Source of the DNA: JBDTLH01 sp039934875
GTDB taxonomy: Bacteria > Acidobacteriota > Terriglobia > Terriglobales > Acidobacteriaceae
NCBI GenBank assembly: GCA_039934875.1
Contig: JBDTLH010000104.1
Span: 1 to 9,054, forward strand
DNA: 9,054 nt
Reading direction: 5' to 3'
This document shows positions 1 through 7,269 of the stretch, piece by piece. The number at the start of each line of letters is the position of its first letter. Position 1 is the first letter of the stretch. A model generated the notes under the pieces. It saw nothing but the letters and a program-made list of their open reading frames with translations. It made no database searches and was not told the DNA's origin. The translations under genes were made by a program, and so were the position numbers.

Positions 1-430
1 GTTTGGCCGCCGCAATCAAGGCTGGAGTCTGCGGCGCGATGGATTGGCCTTCTCCTGTAATCTCGGTGGTGATGCCTTGCGATAGTTTGCTGAGCGAGCG
101 GTTGTCGATGAGCAACGCCATCTCCGACTGGCCCAGCATGTCGATAAATCCCGGAGAAACAACCAGGCCGTTCGCGTCAATCGTGCGCTTCGCCTGCGCA
201 TTATCGAGCCTGCCGATGGTTACAATGCGGCCGTCGCGGATCCCGACGTCTCCGGAGACCCAGGGATTTCCGGAGCCGTCAATGATGTGGCCGTTCTTGA
301 TAATCACGTCGTAATCGCCGGTGGCGGAATCGGGCGTTGCCGAGGTATTGGTGGTTTGCGCGAACGCGGCGGGCAGAGAGAGTGCGAGCGCCACCCAGGG
401 AAGTATGCGAACCGTTTTGAAGAAAGGCAT
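1..430 (-). CDS. Secreted D-aminoacylase-like amidohydrolase, N-terminal part (runs off left edge)
   Basis: The reading frame opens with ATG at 428-430 on the minus strand and stays open for 143 codons to the window edge, so the C-terminal part is missing. Residues 1-24 form a signal peptide (FFK, hydrophobic core, AAFA before QTT), suggesting export to the periplasm. Residues 41-97 match the start of the amidohydrolase superfamily, in the N-acyl-D-amino-acid deacylase branch: IKNGHIIDGSGNPW, GIRDGRIVTIG, TIDANGLVVSPGFIDM. Known members hydrolyse N-acyl-D-amino acids or D-residue dipeptides using zinc. The usual HxH after PGFID is absent: the protein reads MLGQSE (98-103), and where the D-aminoacylase metal-binding Cys would sit it reads TTEITGEGQS (121-130). 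The substrate is therefore uncertain. No strong Shine-Dalgarno sequence precedes the ATG. It lies 99 nt downstream of the serine hydrolase on the same strand and may share its transcript. The family call is firm; the activity is not. Confidence 0.85.
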   Translation of the reverse strand, partial: MPFFKTVRILPWVALALSLPAAFAQTTNTSATPDSATGDYDVIIKNGHIIDGSGNPWVSGDVGIRDGRIVTIGRLDNAQAKRTIDANGLVVSPGFIDMLGQSEMALLIDNRSLSKLSQGITTEITGEGQSIAPQTPALIAAAK

Positions 431-529
431 AGTCTTTATCTTGATCTCGGACGTAGGGGGACTCTGATCAGCCGGTACTCCCCAGCAATATAGTTAATCA
501 GAGACTCCTTAAGCTATAGGAACTCTCTG
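431..529 (-). promoter_or_regulatory. Intergenic gap with inverted repeat and possible -10 element
   Basis: This 99-nt gap separates two same-strand genes. It contains an inverted repeat, CTCTGAT at 462-468 and ATCAGAG at 497-503, with a partly complementary extension to 456 and 509. Between the arms, on the minus strand, TATATT (487-492) matches the -10 consensus at 5 of 6 positions. It has no recognisable -35 at a normal distance. The repeat could be an operator around a secondary promoter for the amidohydrolase or a weak RNA hairpin. There is no U-tract, so it is a poor intrinsic terminator and read-through from the serine hydrolase is plausible. Confidence 0.25.
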
Positions 530-2632
530 CTAATAATTCAGATTGAAGTTGAGCACGCCCCAGTAGAGCAGGAACCAGGCAAAGCCGATACAGGCGATAG
601 CGATTACAGTCGCCCCCCAGGCGCTCCAGGCGCCTCGCCGGCGGGAGACGATCATTGTCGTTGCCGCAACCGGAGCTGCTCCTCCCGGAACAGACGCAGC
701 AGTGACCCTGGCGGGGGATTCGACCTTTGCCGAGCGCCACACCCGTACCGCGTTATAGATTGCGAGGATTGCACCTATCACACCGATCACGCCGAGCACC
801 TGCAGCAGGTGCACCCATACATCAAGCCTGCCGTTCAAAACCGTGATGTCGTCCAGCTTGGAAAGGATCGTGACAAAGCCAATCACTACTATAATGTCCA
901 CCACACAAACCAGCCGAGTCAGCACTCGCAGGCGGCGCTCACCGGGTGATATTACCAGGCTCCTCCCGTAATGCCTGCGCACCCATGCCGCGATAGGCCA
1001 GAGCAACAGTGCAATCACCATGATTGCCAGGCTGCCGAAGAGCACCACATAATTGAAGCCTTTTGATTGGAGCAGTCCCACCCTTTGAAAGACCATGAAT
1101 GGATAATCGATGCCGAAGGTGGTGCGCCCATCGTACCCCTGATAGAACGCCAACTTCTCCTGGCCGTCGATGTTTTGATAGACCTTGGGTGCGATTTCGC
1201 GGAACTGGATCGGCTCTTTGTCGAATCCCTTGAGCTCCTCGACGGTAATCGTGCCGTCAGGCTTGGAGCTGAGTTTGGCCTCGCCGGGCAGGGAGCTGGC
1301 GTACATGAAATTACCTTGAATCCGCCGGCTGACCATGTAACCGCCGGTCAGCGCTTTGGCATCGGCGGCGGCTGATGCGATCGCGGGCGGGGTTGCGACC
1401 GAATACGGGAAGTAACGATCAAGGAAGGCATGCCACAGAGTTGACCGCCCATCGATGGTCCCATTGCCCGCGCTGTTATAGGAGACAAAGAAGCCGAGGT
1501 TGGCGTCCTGCATCAAATGCAGATCACTGTGGAAGTACACCGTGTCGCCGCCATGCCCGATGATGCGGTGCCCATTCAGGCTCTCTTCGTAGAAGCCCAG
1601 GCACATGGCATTGAGGGCGTCTCCCGCGGGCAGCGCCTGCCGGGTATGCATCATTTTGACAGTGTCGGGCTGAAGAATTTGCGCGCCGTTGTACTCGCCA
1701 TTCTGCAATTGCGCGATCATGAAATGCGTCATGTCTATGGCGGAGATGGAAGAGCTTCCCGCCGGCCAGACCTGTACAATTTCAAAGTCCTTTGCCTTTT
1801 CCGAGGCAAGCTTGTATCCGCTGGACATCGAGTCTTTCAGATTATCGGGAAGCGGCTGGCGAAAGGTGGCGTGATGCATATCGAGCGGCGTGAAAATATG
1901 CTCTTCGATGTACTGGTCATAGGGCTCCCCGGAGGCCCGTTGCACGATGTACCCGGCAAGCGCAGTTGCATAATTGGAATACGACGGAGTGGTCCCCGGA
2001 GGATAGACCCGCGCCGGCATATGGTCGATCAGGTAGCTGCGCAGGCTGGTAAGGTCCTTTGGATTTGCCAGGAAGAGGTCCTTCACGGTCTCGCTAAATC
2101 CTGAAGTATGCGTCATGATGTTGCGCAGGGTGATCGGCTTTCCGTACTTCTCGGGTACTTTGAAATCGAGATACTGATTGATGTCGGTATCGAGATTGAG
2201 CTTGCCCTGCTGCACCTGCTGCATCACCGCCGTCCAGGTAAACAGCTTTGAGATCGATCCCGGACGAAAGAGCGTGTCCGCCGGCGAAACCGGCTTCTTG
2301 GTTTTCACGTCGGCGTAGCCATAGCCCTTGGCGAAGATGACTTTGCCATCTTTCACGATCGATACCACCGCGCCCGCGATGTTGTCGCGCTGCAGTGTGA
2401 TTGGCATCACGCCATCCAGAAACGCTCCAATGTCCGCTGAGTCCATTTGATGAGGCGTTGCCGGAAGAGACGGCGCTGCGGGAGCGGGCCGCGGCTTAGG
2501 CACCAGCGGGGCCTTCGCGGGAACCTGACCGAGCGCGGCAAGCGCCAGAGTGAAGGTGAGCGCAGGGACGATTATTGAGGGCCTTTTGCAGCGACGGGCA
2601 GCAGAGACAGACGATTGCAAGAATGTATTCAT
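530..2632 (-). CDS. Secreted serine hydrolase (class C beta-lactamase/PBP-like) with four C-terminal membrane helices
   Basis: A penicillin-recognising serine hydrolase of 700 residues. In relatives this fold acts as D-Ala-D-Ala peptidase, D-aminopeptidase, esterase or beta-lactamase. The start at 2632 is preferred over an in-frame ATG at 2701 because GGAG lies 6 nt upstream and a signal peptide follows at once (basic RRCKR, hydrophobic core, likely cleavage after AKA near residue 41). A Pro/Ala-rich linker leads to the catalytic domain at about 66-410. All three active-site motifs are present: SISK (nucleophile Ser126, Lys129), YSN (218-220) and HGG (360-362, replacing KTG). A soluble region at about 425-520 follows, then predicted helices at about 527-551, 570-590, 605-628 and 669-691. 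The product is thus probably anchored in the inner membrane with its catalytic domain in the periplasm. It is divergent from the RpiR gene and upstream of the amidohydrolase on the same strand. The natural substrate cannot be read from the sequence. Confidence 0.93.
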   Translation of the reverse strand: MNTFLQSSVSAARRCKRPSIIVPALTFTLALAALGQVPAKAPLVPKPRPAPAAPSLPATPHQMDSADIGAFLDGVMPITLQRDNIAGAVVSIVKDGKVIFAKGYGYADVKTKKPVSPADTLFRPGSISKLFTWTAVMQQVQQGKLNLDTDINQYLDFKVPEKYGKPITLRNIMTHTSGFSETVKDLFLANPKDLTSLRSYLIDHMPARVYPPGTTPSYSNYATALAGYIVQRASGEPYDQYIEEHIFTPLDMHHATFRQPLPDNLKDSMSSGYKLASEKAKDFEIVQVWPAGSSSISAIDMTHFMIAQLQNGEYNGAQILQPDTVKMMHTRQALPAGDALNAMCLGFYEESLNGHRIIGHGGDTVYFHSDLHLMQDANLGFFVSYNSAGNGTIDGRSTLWHAFLDRYFPYSVATPPAIASAAADAKALTGGYMVSRRIQGNFMYASSLPGEAKLSSKPDGTITVEELKGFDKEPIQFREIAPKVYQNIDGQEKLAFYQGYDGRTTFGIDYPFMVFQRVGLLQSKGFNYVVLFGSLAIMVIALLLWPIAAWVRRHYGRSLVISPGERRLRVLTRLVCVVDIIVVIGFVTILSKLDDITVLNGRLDVWVHLLQVLGVIGVIGAILAIYNAVRVWRSAKVESPARVTAASVPGGAAPVAATTMIVSRRRGAWSAWGATVIAIACIGFAWFLLYWGVLNFNLNY

Positions 2633-2764
2633 GATGATCTCCGAAGAATGGAGATAAGCCTCAATCCAAACTCGATCTTTGTCAATAAAAAAATGCACCA
2701 TCTATTGTTTCCGTTTGACTTATTGCAACAGTTGGTGTATTTCTTGCTCGAATCGCCTGTTGAA
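2633..2764. promoter_or_regulatory. Divergent control region between serine hydrolase and RpiR regulator
   Basis: This 132-nt region serves both transcription directions. Plus strand: TTGACT (2715-2720), then 17 nt and a weak TATTTC (2738-2743), would start transcription about 15 nt before the RpiR ATG. Minus strand: a perfect TTGACA (complement of 2680-2685) is present, but no good -10 sits 16-18 nt away. An inverted repeat with 8 of 9 matching positions, TTGCAACAG (2723-2731) and CTGTTGAAA (2757-2765), brackets the putative plus-strand -10 and reaches the start codon. This placement suits an operator, most simply for the adjacent RpiR protein. The assignments are inferred from sequence alone. 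Confidence 0.45.
2637..2655 (-). promoter_or_regulatory. Hairpin covering the serine hydrolase ribosome binding site
   Basis: ATCTCC (2637-2642) and GGAGAT (2650-2655) form a perfect 6-bp inverted repeat around a 7-nt loop. In the minus-strand mRNA the second arm is GGAGAU, whose GGAG is the Shine-Dalgarno sequence, followed by CAUC and the AUG at 2632. Folding would hide the ribosome binding site. The repeat may instead be a protein-binding site in DNA. The repeat is directly visible; its function is inferred. Confidence 0.4.
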
Positions 2765-3760
2765 ATGAAAACAATCCTAGCGAAATCGGCGCTCCAGAAA
2801 CGCAACGGAGAAGCGCGTAAGGAATTCCGCACCTCCCTTGAACAGCGCTTCGCAGGCGCCTCCGAGGGACTGGGGCGCAGCCGGCGCGACCTGATTCGCG
2901 CCATACTTGACAATCCCGACGACACTTACTTTCTCTCATCGCGCGCCATGGCGAAGCGCTATGGCGTGGATACCGCAACCATCGTCCGCACCGTGCAAGC
3001 CCTGGGCTACGCGCGCTATGCCGATTTCATCACCGACCTGCGCACCCACTTTGTAAGCCGTCTAACCCCCTACACCCTGATGAAGGCGGCGGCAAGCGAA
3101 AAACGCAGCATCGCCGACCACATCGCGCACAGCCTGGAAACCGAGCTGCAAAATTTGCACGTGCTGCGCAGCACGCTGCGCTCGCCGGAGGTGATCGAGA
3201 TCGCCAAGATCATTGATCGCGCCTCGCGCATTGTCATCGTGGGGATTGATTTGGCTTACTCGCTCTCCACTCATCTTGCGTACGGCTTGGTTTCGGTCGG
3301 CTACGACGCCGAAGCGCCACTGGGTTCAACCGGAAATCTGCACCAAAAGATCAACGTGCTGGGCGCAAGAGACGTGCTGGTGGCGATCAGCTTCGGGCGC
3401 TGCCTGCGCGACACCGTCGAAAGCGCGCAGCGCGCCAGGGAAAGAGGAGCATTCACGTTTGGAATGACGGACAGCAGCACCAGTCCCATCGCGCAGTTTT
3501 GCGACGCTGCGTGGATTACTTCGATCGCCAACCCGTCATTTCTCGGATCTTATGTCGCACCGATCGCTGCGATGGATGCATTGATCGTTGCGTGCGCCCA
3601 TCTCCAGCCGAAACGCTCACTTGAGATGTTGCAGTACAAAGACAGCGAGTTAAGGTCCGGGGCCCGATGGTACTCGGCGGCAACGTCGGGGGAGTACAAC
3701 CAGAACTTTTCAAAGGAGAACGATCATGCAGCGATCCAGCAGACAAAGACCAGGACATAG
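2765..3760 (+). CDS. MurR/RpiR-family transcriptional regulator (HTH plus SIS domain)
   Basis: A predicted cytoplasmic DNA-binding regulator of 331 residues from the ATG at 2765. Residues about 26-97 form the RpiR N-terminal HTH domain: RDLIRAILDNPDDTYFLSSR, then MAKRYGVDTATIVRTVQALG, the helix-turn-helix. Residues about 156-278 form a SIS (sugar isomerase) domain, beginning SRIVIVGIDLAYSLSTHLAYG and continuing VLVAISFGRCLRDTVESA. In characterised relatives SIS binds a phosphosugar such as MurNAc-6-phosphate. The usual SHSGxT loop reads SFGRC, so the ligand may differ. After RWY (301-303) an unusual tail of about 28 residues runs through the receptor's ribosome binding site and overlaps its start by 35 nt. 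The start is uncertain: no clear Shine-Dalgarno sequence is seen, and in-frame ATGs exist at 2648 and 2693, but they precede a non-conserved segment and the putative promoter. It probably controls its own operon and the divergent hydrolase. Confidence 0.9.
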   Translation: MKTILAKSALQKRNGEARKEFRTSLEQRFAGASEGLGRSRRDLIRAILDNPDDTYFLSSRAMAKRYGVDTATIVRTVQALGYARYADFITDLRTHFVSRLTPYTLMKAAASEKRSIADHIAHSLETELQNLHVLRSTLRSPEVIEIAKIIDRASRIVIVGIDLAYSLSTHLAYGLVSVGYDAEAPLGSTGNLHQKINVLGARDVLVAISFGRCLRDTVESAQRARERGAFTFGMTDSSTSPIAQFCDAAWITSIANPSFLGSYVAPIAAMDALIVACAHLQPKRSLEMLQYKDSELRSGARWYSAATSGEYNQNFSKENDHAAIQQTKTRT

Positions 3761-6700
3761 AGTTTCCGGTTTCACGCTTATCTCGTCGTTAGCCTTGCTT
3801 GCGGCTTCGATGTGGGCAACTCCCGCCCTTCATGCGCAGACTGCGAATACCGGCGCGATCAGTGGCACGGTCACCGACCCGTCAGGCGCGGTGGTTCCGG
3901 GGGCACAGATCAAAGTCACCAACGCCGCAACTGGCGAGGTGCGCACCGTAAAGTCCACGGGCAGAGGACTCTACGTTGTCCCTCAGCTCTCTCCGGGGAC
4001 CTATACCCTGGATGCGACGCAAACCGGGTTCAAGACCGCGAATTTTCCTCGATTGCAGGTCAGCGTTACCGATACGCTGCCGCTCAACATCCATCTTGCC
4101 CTGGGCAGCACCACGGAGACGGTCACTGTCGAAGAGGCGGGCCAGCAATTACAAGTTGACTCCAGCACTCTGGGTCGCGTCACCTCGGGGATCGTGGTGA
4201 ACAATTTGCCGCTGGTGAGCCGCAACTATACCCAGATCATCGCTCTCAATCCCGGTGTGGCCTCTGAGGTCACCAATGCCGGCGAACTCGGGCGCGGCGG
4301 CGGCAGCGACCAGAGCGACGCCATTGTCGCCAACGGCGGCTCCAACAATGACAATAATTTTCAGATGAATGGCGTGGAGATCAACGATCTGCAGCACAGC
4401 GGATCTTTTAGCGGCGGCGTCGCCACTCCGAACCCCGACACCATTCAGGAATTCAAGGTGCAGACCTCGCAGTATGACGCCTCATACGGTAGAAATGCCG
4501 GGGCCAACGTGGACGTGATCACCAAGGGCGGCTCCAACGAATTTCACGGCAACCTCTTTGAATTCTTCCGTAATGAGGCGCTCAATGCCAATGACTACTT
4601 CCGCAAGTTAAACAAACAGCCCCGCCCGGAGCTGCGCCAGAACCAGTTCGGTATGACCTTTGGCGGCCCGATCGTGAAAGATAAGCTGCTCTTCTTCACC
4701 TCCTACCAGGGCACGCGGCAGAAGAACGGCGTAGATGCCAATTGTTCCAGCAACTTCTCTTCTCCCGTGCTGACTGACGACCGCTCCGCCGCCGCGCTGG
4801 GCACGCTCTTTGGTGGACAGTCAGGCGCTGTCGGGGGCACGGCGGTCGCGCCGGACGGCTCCAACATCAGTCCCCAGGCGCTGGCCTTGCTCAATTTGAA
4901 ATTACCGAGTGGACAGTATCTGATACCTACTCCGCAGAGCATAAAACAGACGGCGAGCGGACCCCAGGGCTTCTCTTCCTTCAGCACCGCCTGCCCCTTC
5001 AATGAAGAGCAGATCATGGGCAACATGGATTACACGCAGTCGGAGAAGAGCACGTTCTACGCCCGCTATTTCATGGCCAACAGCCATCAGATTGATACCT
5101 TTCCCTTTGCAAACCTCGGCGGATCGACGGGACCGGGCTTCCCCTTCCGCGTGGATCAGCGCTTCCGCAACGCCTCGCTCACCCATAATTATGTATTCAG
5201 CTCCACGCTGCTCAATCAGGCAGAGATCGGCTACCATCGGCAGGTCTCGAACAGCCAGCAATCGACGGCATTCAACTTCTCCGATATCGGCGCCGCCGTT
5301 CCCGCCTTCGACAACACCATCCCGGAGGTATTCATCCAGGGGGCACTGACTTTAGGCGGCAACGGACAAGGCGTGGCCATTGTCCAGAACACTTACGTTG
5401 CCCAGGACACGATATCGTGGGTGCATGGCCGCCACTCCTTTCAGTTCGGCGGGGGCGTTTCGCGCGCTCACAACAACCTGGAGAGTTTCCACTATATCGC
5501 CGGCCTGCTCTTCCTCAGCTTCCCGGATTTCCTGCTCGGAGAGAGCGGCGCCCAGAACGGCACGCCTTTCAGCAATATCTATGGATCGGTGGACCTGCCG
5601 GGCCTCTTTCCCCGTCAATACCGGGTCTGGGACGGCAATGCCTACGTCCAGGATAATTTTAAAGTCACCCCTCGCCTGACCCTCAATCTCGGCTTCCGCT
5701 GGGAGAAGATCGGAGACATCGGAGACGACCTGGGCAGAAACTCTCTCTTTGATCCGGCGCGGGCAAATCCCAACCCGCCCGCAACCGGCAGCTTCGACGG
5801 TTTCGTCGTCTCCTCCAATTACAAGGGGGGACCGCTGCCGCCGGGAGTGGTGAGCAGCGGCAATAACCTGGCAATCCGCGGTGACCACCAGAACACCATC
5901 AATCCCCGCGTGGGCTTCGCCTGGCGGCTGCCCGGCGTAGAGACAGTAGTGCTGCGCGGCGGCTACGGAATCTATCACTCTCGCCTGACTGGCCAACCCT
6001 TCTTGCAGTTGTTGACGGCTCAACCTTTCTCCTTGCTTCGCCAATTCGTTGGCCCACCGAATGTCGGCGCTACCTGGGCGAACCCCCTGCCTTTGGATGT
6101 CCCAACCTTGCCCTCGTTCACTCCCTACTCTCCAACTACGGATCTAACCCTCAACTCCTTCTCACAAGACTTTCGCCCCGCTATCACGCAGCGTTACAGC
6201 CTTAACATTCAAAGCGAGATGGGCAAAGATTTCGTCGCCGAGATCGGATATGTCGGCGCGCGCGGCACCCACCTCTTCCGCACCCGTTCACCGAACCAGG
6301 CGCAACTGGCGAGCGCCGCCGACCCCATCCGCGGTGAGACCACCAACACCCTCGCCAATATTCCCCTGCGAGTGCCGCTCCAGGGGTGGGATGCTCAAAA
6401 GCTTCTCCTAACCGAATCCGAGGGCGCATCCTGGTACAACGCATTCGAAGCCAGCTTGAATAAGCGCTTCACCCACGGACTGCAGTTCCTCGCGTCCTAC
6501 ACCTGGTCGCGCTTCCTCTCGACTGACCTGACTACCGCCACTGGCCCGAATGGAGGAGTTGCCTACGGAAACCAGAACGATCCCAGAGGGAGATACGGGC
6601 CGGACAGCTTTATTCGTCCCAACCGCTTTGTGCTCAGCGGGATATATGAACTGCCCGGCCCCAGATTCCGCACCTCGCTGCTGGGCGAGGCGATTGGGGG

Positions 6701-7187
6701 GTGGAAGCTCTCTGGCGTGCTCACCTGGCAGGACGGCCATCAGCTCGCGATCACTGAGACTAATCCCACCAATGTGTTCGGAATTCTAAACGATTTCGCG
6801 CAATTCGCTCCCGGTTGCACCGCGGCGCAGGCCGCAACTTCCGGTTCGATTCAGAAGCGGCTCACCAACTACATCAACGCAAGCTGCTTCACTACCCAGC
6901 CGATCGTTGGAGATGACGGCGTCGCTACCGGCTTCGGCAATACACGTCCCGGCATTCTCAACGGCCCCGGCCAATTCAACACCGACCTCGCTTTGGGGAA
7001 ATCATTTGGCATATCGAGGCTAAAGGAAGGGGCAAACGTTGAGTTCCGCGCCGAGGCATTCAACCTTTTCAACCATCCCCAATTTGCCGATCCGGACACC
7101 GAGTTCACCTCGGCCACCTTCGGACAGATCCAAACCACGGCGGTCGCGCCGCGGGTGATGCAGATCGCGCTCAAGCTGAATTTTTAG
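3726..7187 (+). CDS. Oar-like TonB-dependent outer-membrane receptor with carboxypeptidase-regulatory-like domain
   Basis: An outer-membrane protein of 1,153 residues. The ATG at 3726 has AGGAG 7 nt upstream. Residues 1-37 form a signal peptide (basic QRSSRQRPGHR, hydrophobic core, cleavage at ALHA before QTA). Residues about 42-127 are an Ig-like carboxypeptidase-regulatory domain (GAISGTVTDPSGAVVPGAQI, GLYVVPQLSPGTYTLD). Residues about 145-270 are the plug (NNLPLVSRNYTQIIALNPGV, MNGVEIND, YGRNAGANVDVITKGGSNEF), followed by the barrel from FHGNLFEFFRNEALNANDYF to LKLNF, the C-terminal Phe being typical of barrel insertion. Length and layout match the large receptors abundant in Acidobacteriota; relatives import oligosaccharides, peptides or other polymers, or act in envelope organisation (Oar). 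No clear TonB box is seen. Only four Cys appear (340, 423, 1031, 1054), suggesting loop disulfides. It overlaps the RpiR gene, so co-transcription and translational coupling are likely. The ligand is unknown. Confidence 0.95.
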   Translation: MQRSSRQRPGHRVSGFTLISSLALLAASMWATPALHAQTANTGAISGTVTDPSGAVVPGAQIKVTNAATGEVRTVKSTGRGLYVVPQLSPGTYTLDATQTGFKTANFPRLQVSVTDTLPLNIHLALGSTTETVTVEEAGQQLQVDSSTLGRVTSGIVVNNLPLVSRNYTQIIALNPGVASEVTNAGELGRGGGSDQSDAIVANGGSNNDNNFQMNGVEINDLQHSGSFSGGVATPNPDTIQEFKVQTSQYDASYGRNAGANVDVITKGGSNEFHGNLFEFFRNEALNANDYFRKLNKQPRPELRQNQFGMTFGGPIVKDKLLFFTSYQGTRQKNGVDANCSSNFSSPVLTDDRSAAALGTLFGGQSGAVGGTAVAPDGSNISPQALALLNLKLPSGQYLIPTPQSIKQTASGPQGFSSFSTACPFNEEQIMGNMDYTQSEKSTFYARYFMANSHQIDTFPFANLGGSTGPGFPFRVDQRFRNASLTHNYVFSSTLLNQAEIGYHRQVSNSQQSTAFNFSDIGAAVPAFDNTIPEVFIQGALTLGGNGQGVAIVQNTYVAQDTISWVHGRHSFQFGGGVSRAHNNLESFHYIAGLLFLSFPDFLLGESGAQNGTPFSNIYGSVDLPGLFPRQYRVWDGNAYVQDNFKVTPRLTLNLGFRWEKIGDIGDDLGRNSLFDPARANPNPPATGSFDGFVVSSNYKGGPLPPGVVSSGNNLAIRGDHQNTINPRVGFAWRLPGVETVVLRGGYGIYHSRLTGQPFLQLLTAQPFSLLRQFVGPPNVGATWANPLPLDVPTLPSFTPYSPTTDLTLNSFSQDFRPAITQRYSLNIQSEMGKDFVAEIGYVGARGTHLFRTRSPNQAQLASAADPIRGETTNTLANIPLRVPLQGWDAQKLLLTESEGASWYNAFEASLNKRFTHGLQFLASYTWSRFLSTDLTTATGPNGGVAYGNQNDPRGRYGPDSFIRPNRFVLSGIYELPGPRFRTSLLGEAIGGWKLSGVLTWQDGHQLAITETNPTNVFGILNDFAQFAPGCTAAQAATSGSIQKRLTNYINASCFTTQPIVGDDGVATGFGNTRPGILNGPGQFNTDLALGKSFGISRLKEGANVEFRAEAFNLFNHPQFADPDTEFTSATFGQIQTTAVAPRVMQIALKLNF

Positions 7188-7195
7188 AGTAATAG

Positions 7196-7230
7196 AAGGC
7201 GGCCAGGGTGAACTGCCCTGCCGCCTTTGC
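7196..7230 (+). terminator. Hairpin after the receptor gene, terminator-like
   Basis: AAGGCGG (7196-7202) plus CAGGG (7204-7208) pairs with CCCTG (7216-7220) plus CCGCCTT (7221-7227). This gives a GC-rich 12-bp stem with one bulged C and a 7-nt loop. It begins 8 nt after the receptor stop codon. The tract after it (TGCTTGCTTC) is only moderately T-rich, so termination may be partial, leaving some read-through into the following hydrolase. Confidence 0.65.
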
Positions 7231-7269
7231 TTGCTTCAGCCCATAGCAGCTTTAAAAAATGAAACAGGT

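Noticed and set aside
3..314. Plus-strand open frame at the left edge
   Set aside because: It is antisense to the clear amidohydrolase N-terminus on the minus strand and has no recognisable product.
1517..2104. 195-codon open frame on the plus strand inside the first serine hydrolase
   Set aside because: It is antisense to the catalytic domain with its YSN motif, which explains the sequence fully. No motif or ribosome binding site supports a separate gene.
2615..2764. N-terminal extension of the RpiR regulator from an upstream start
   Set aside because: It would overlap the divergent hydrolase start and the likely promoters, and the extra residues do not resemble the family. The in-frame ATG at 2765 just before the HTH region fits better.
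3726..3820. Type IV prepilin-like leader (GFTLIS) at the receptor N-terminus
   Set aside because: The conserved Glu at position 5 of the mature pilin is missing (Ser instead). An ordinary signal peptide with ALHA cleavage follows and the rest is an outer-membrane receptor.
5352..6044. 230-codon open frame on the minus strand inside the receptor gene
   Set aside because: It lies wholly antisense to conserved receptor sequence, has no recognisable domain, and its composition follows GC-rich codon shadowing.
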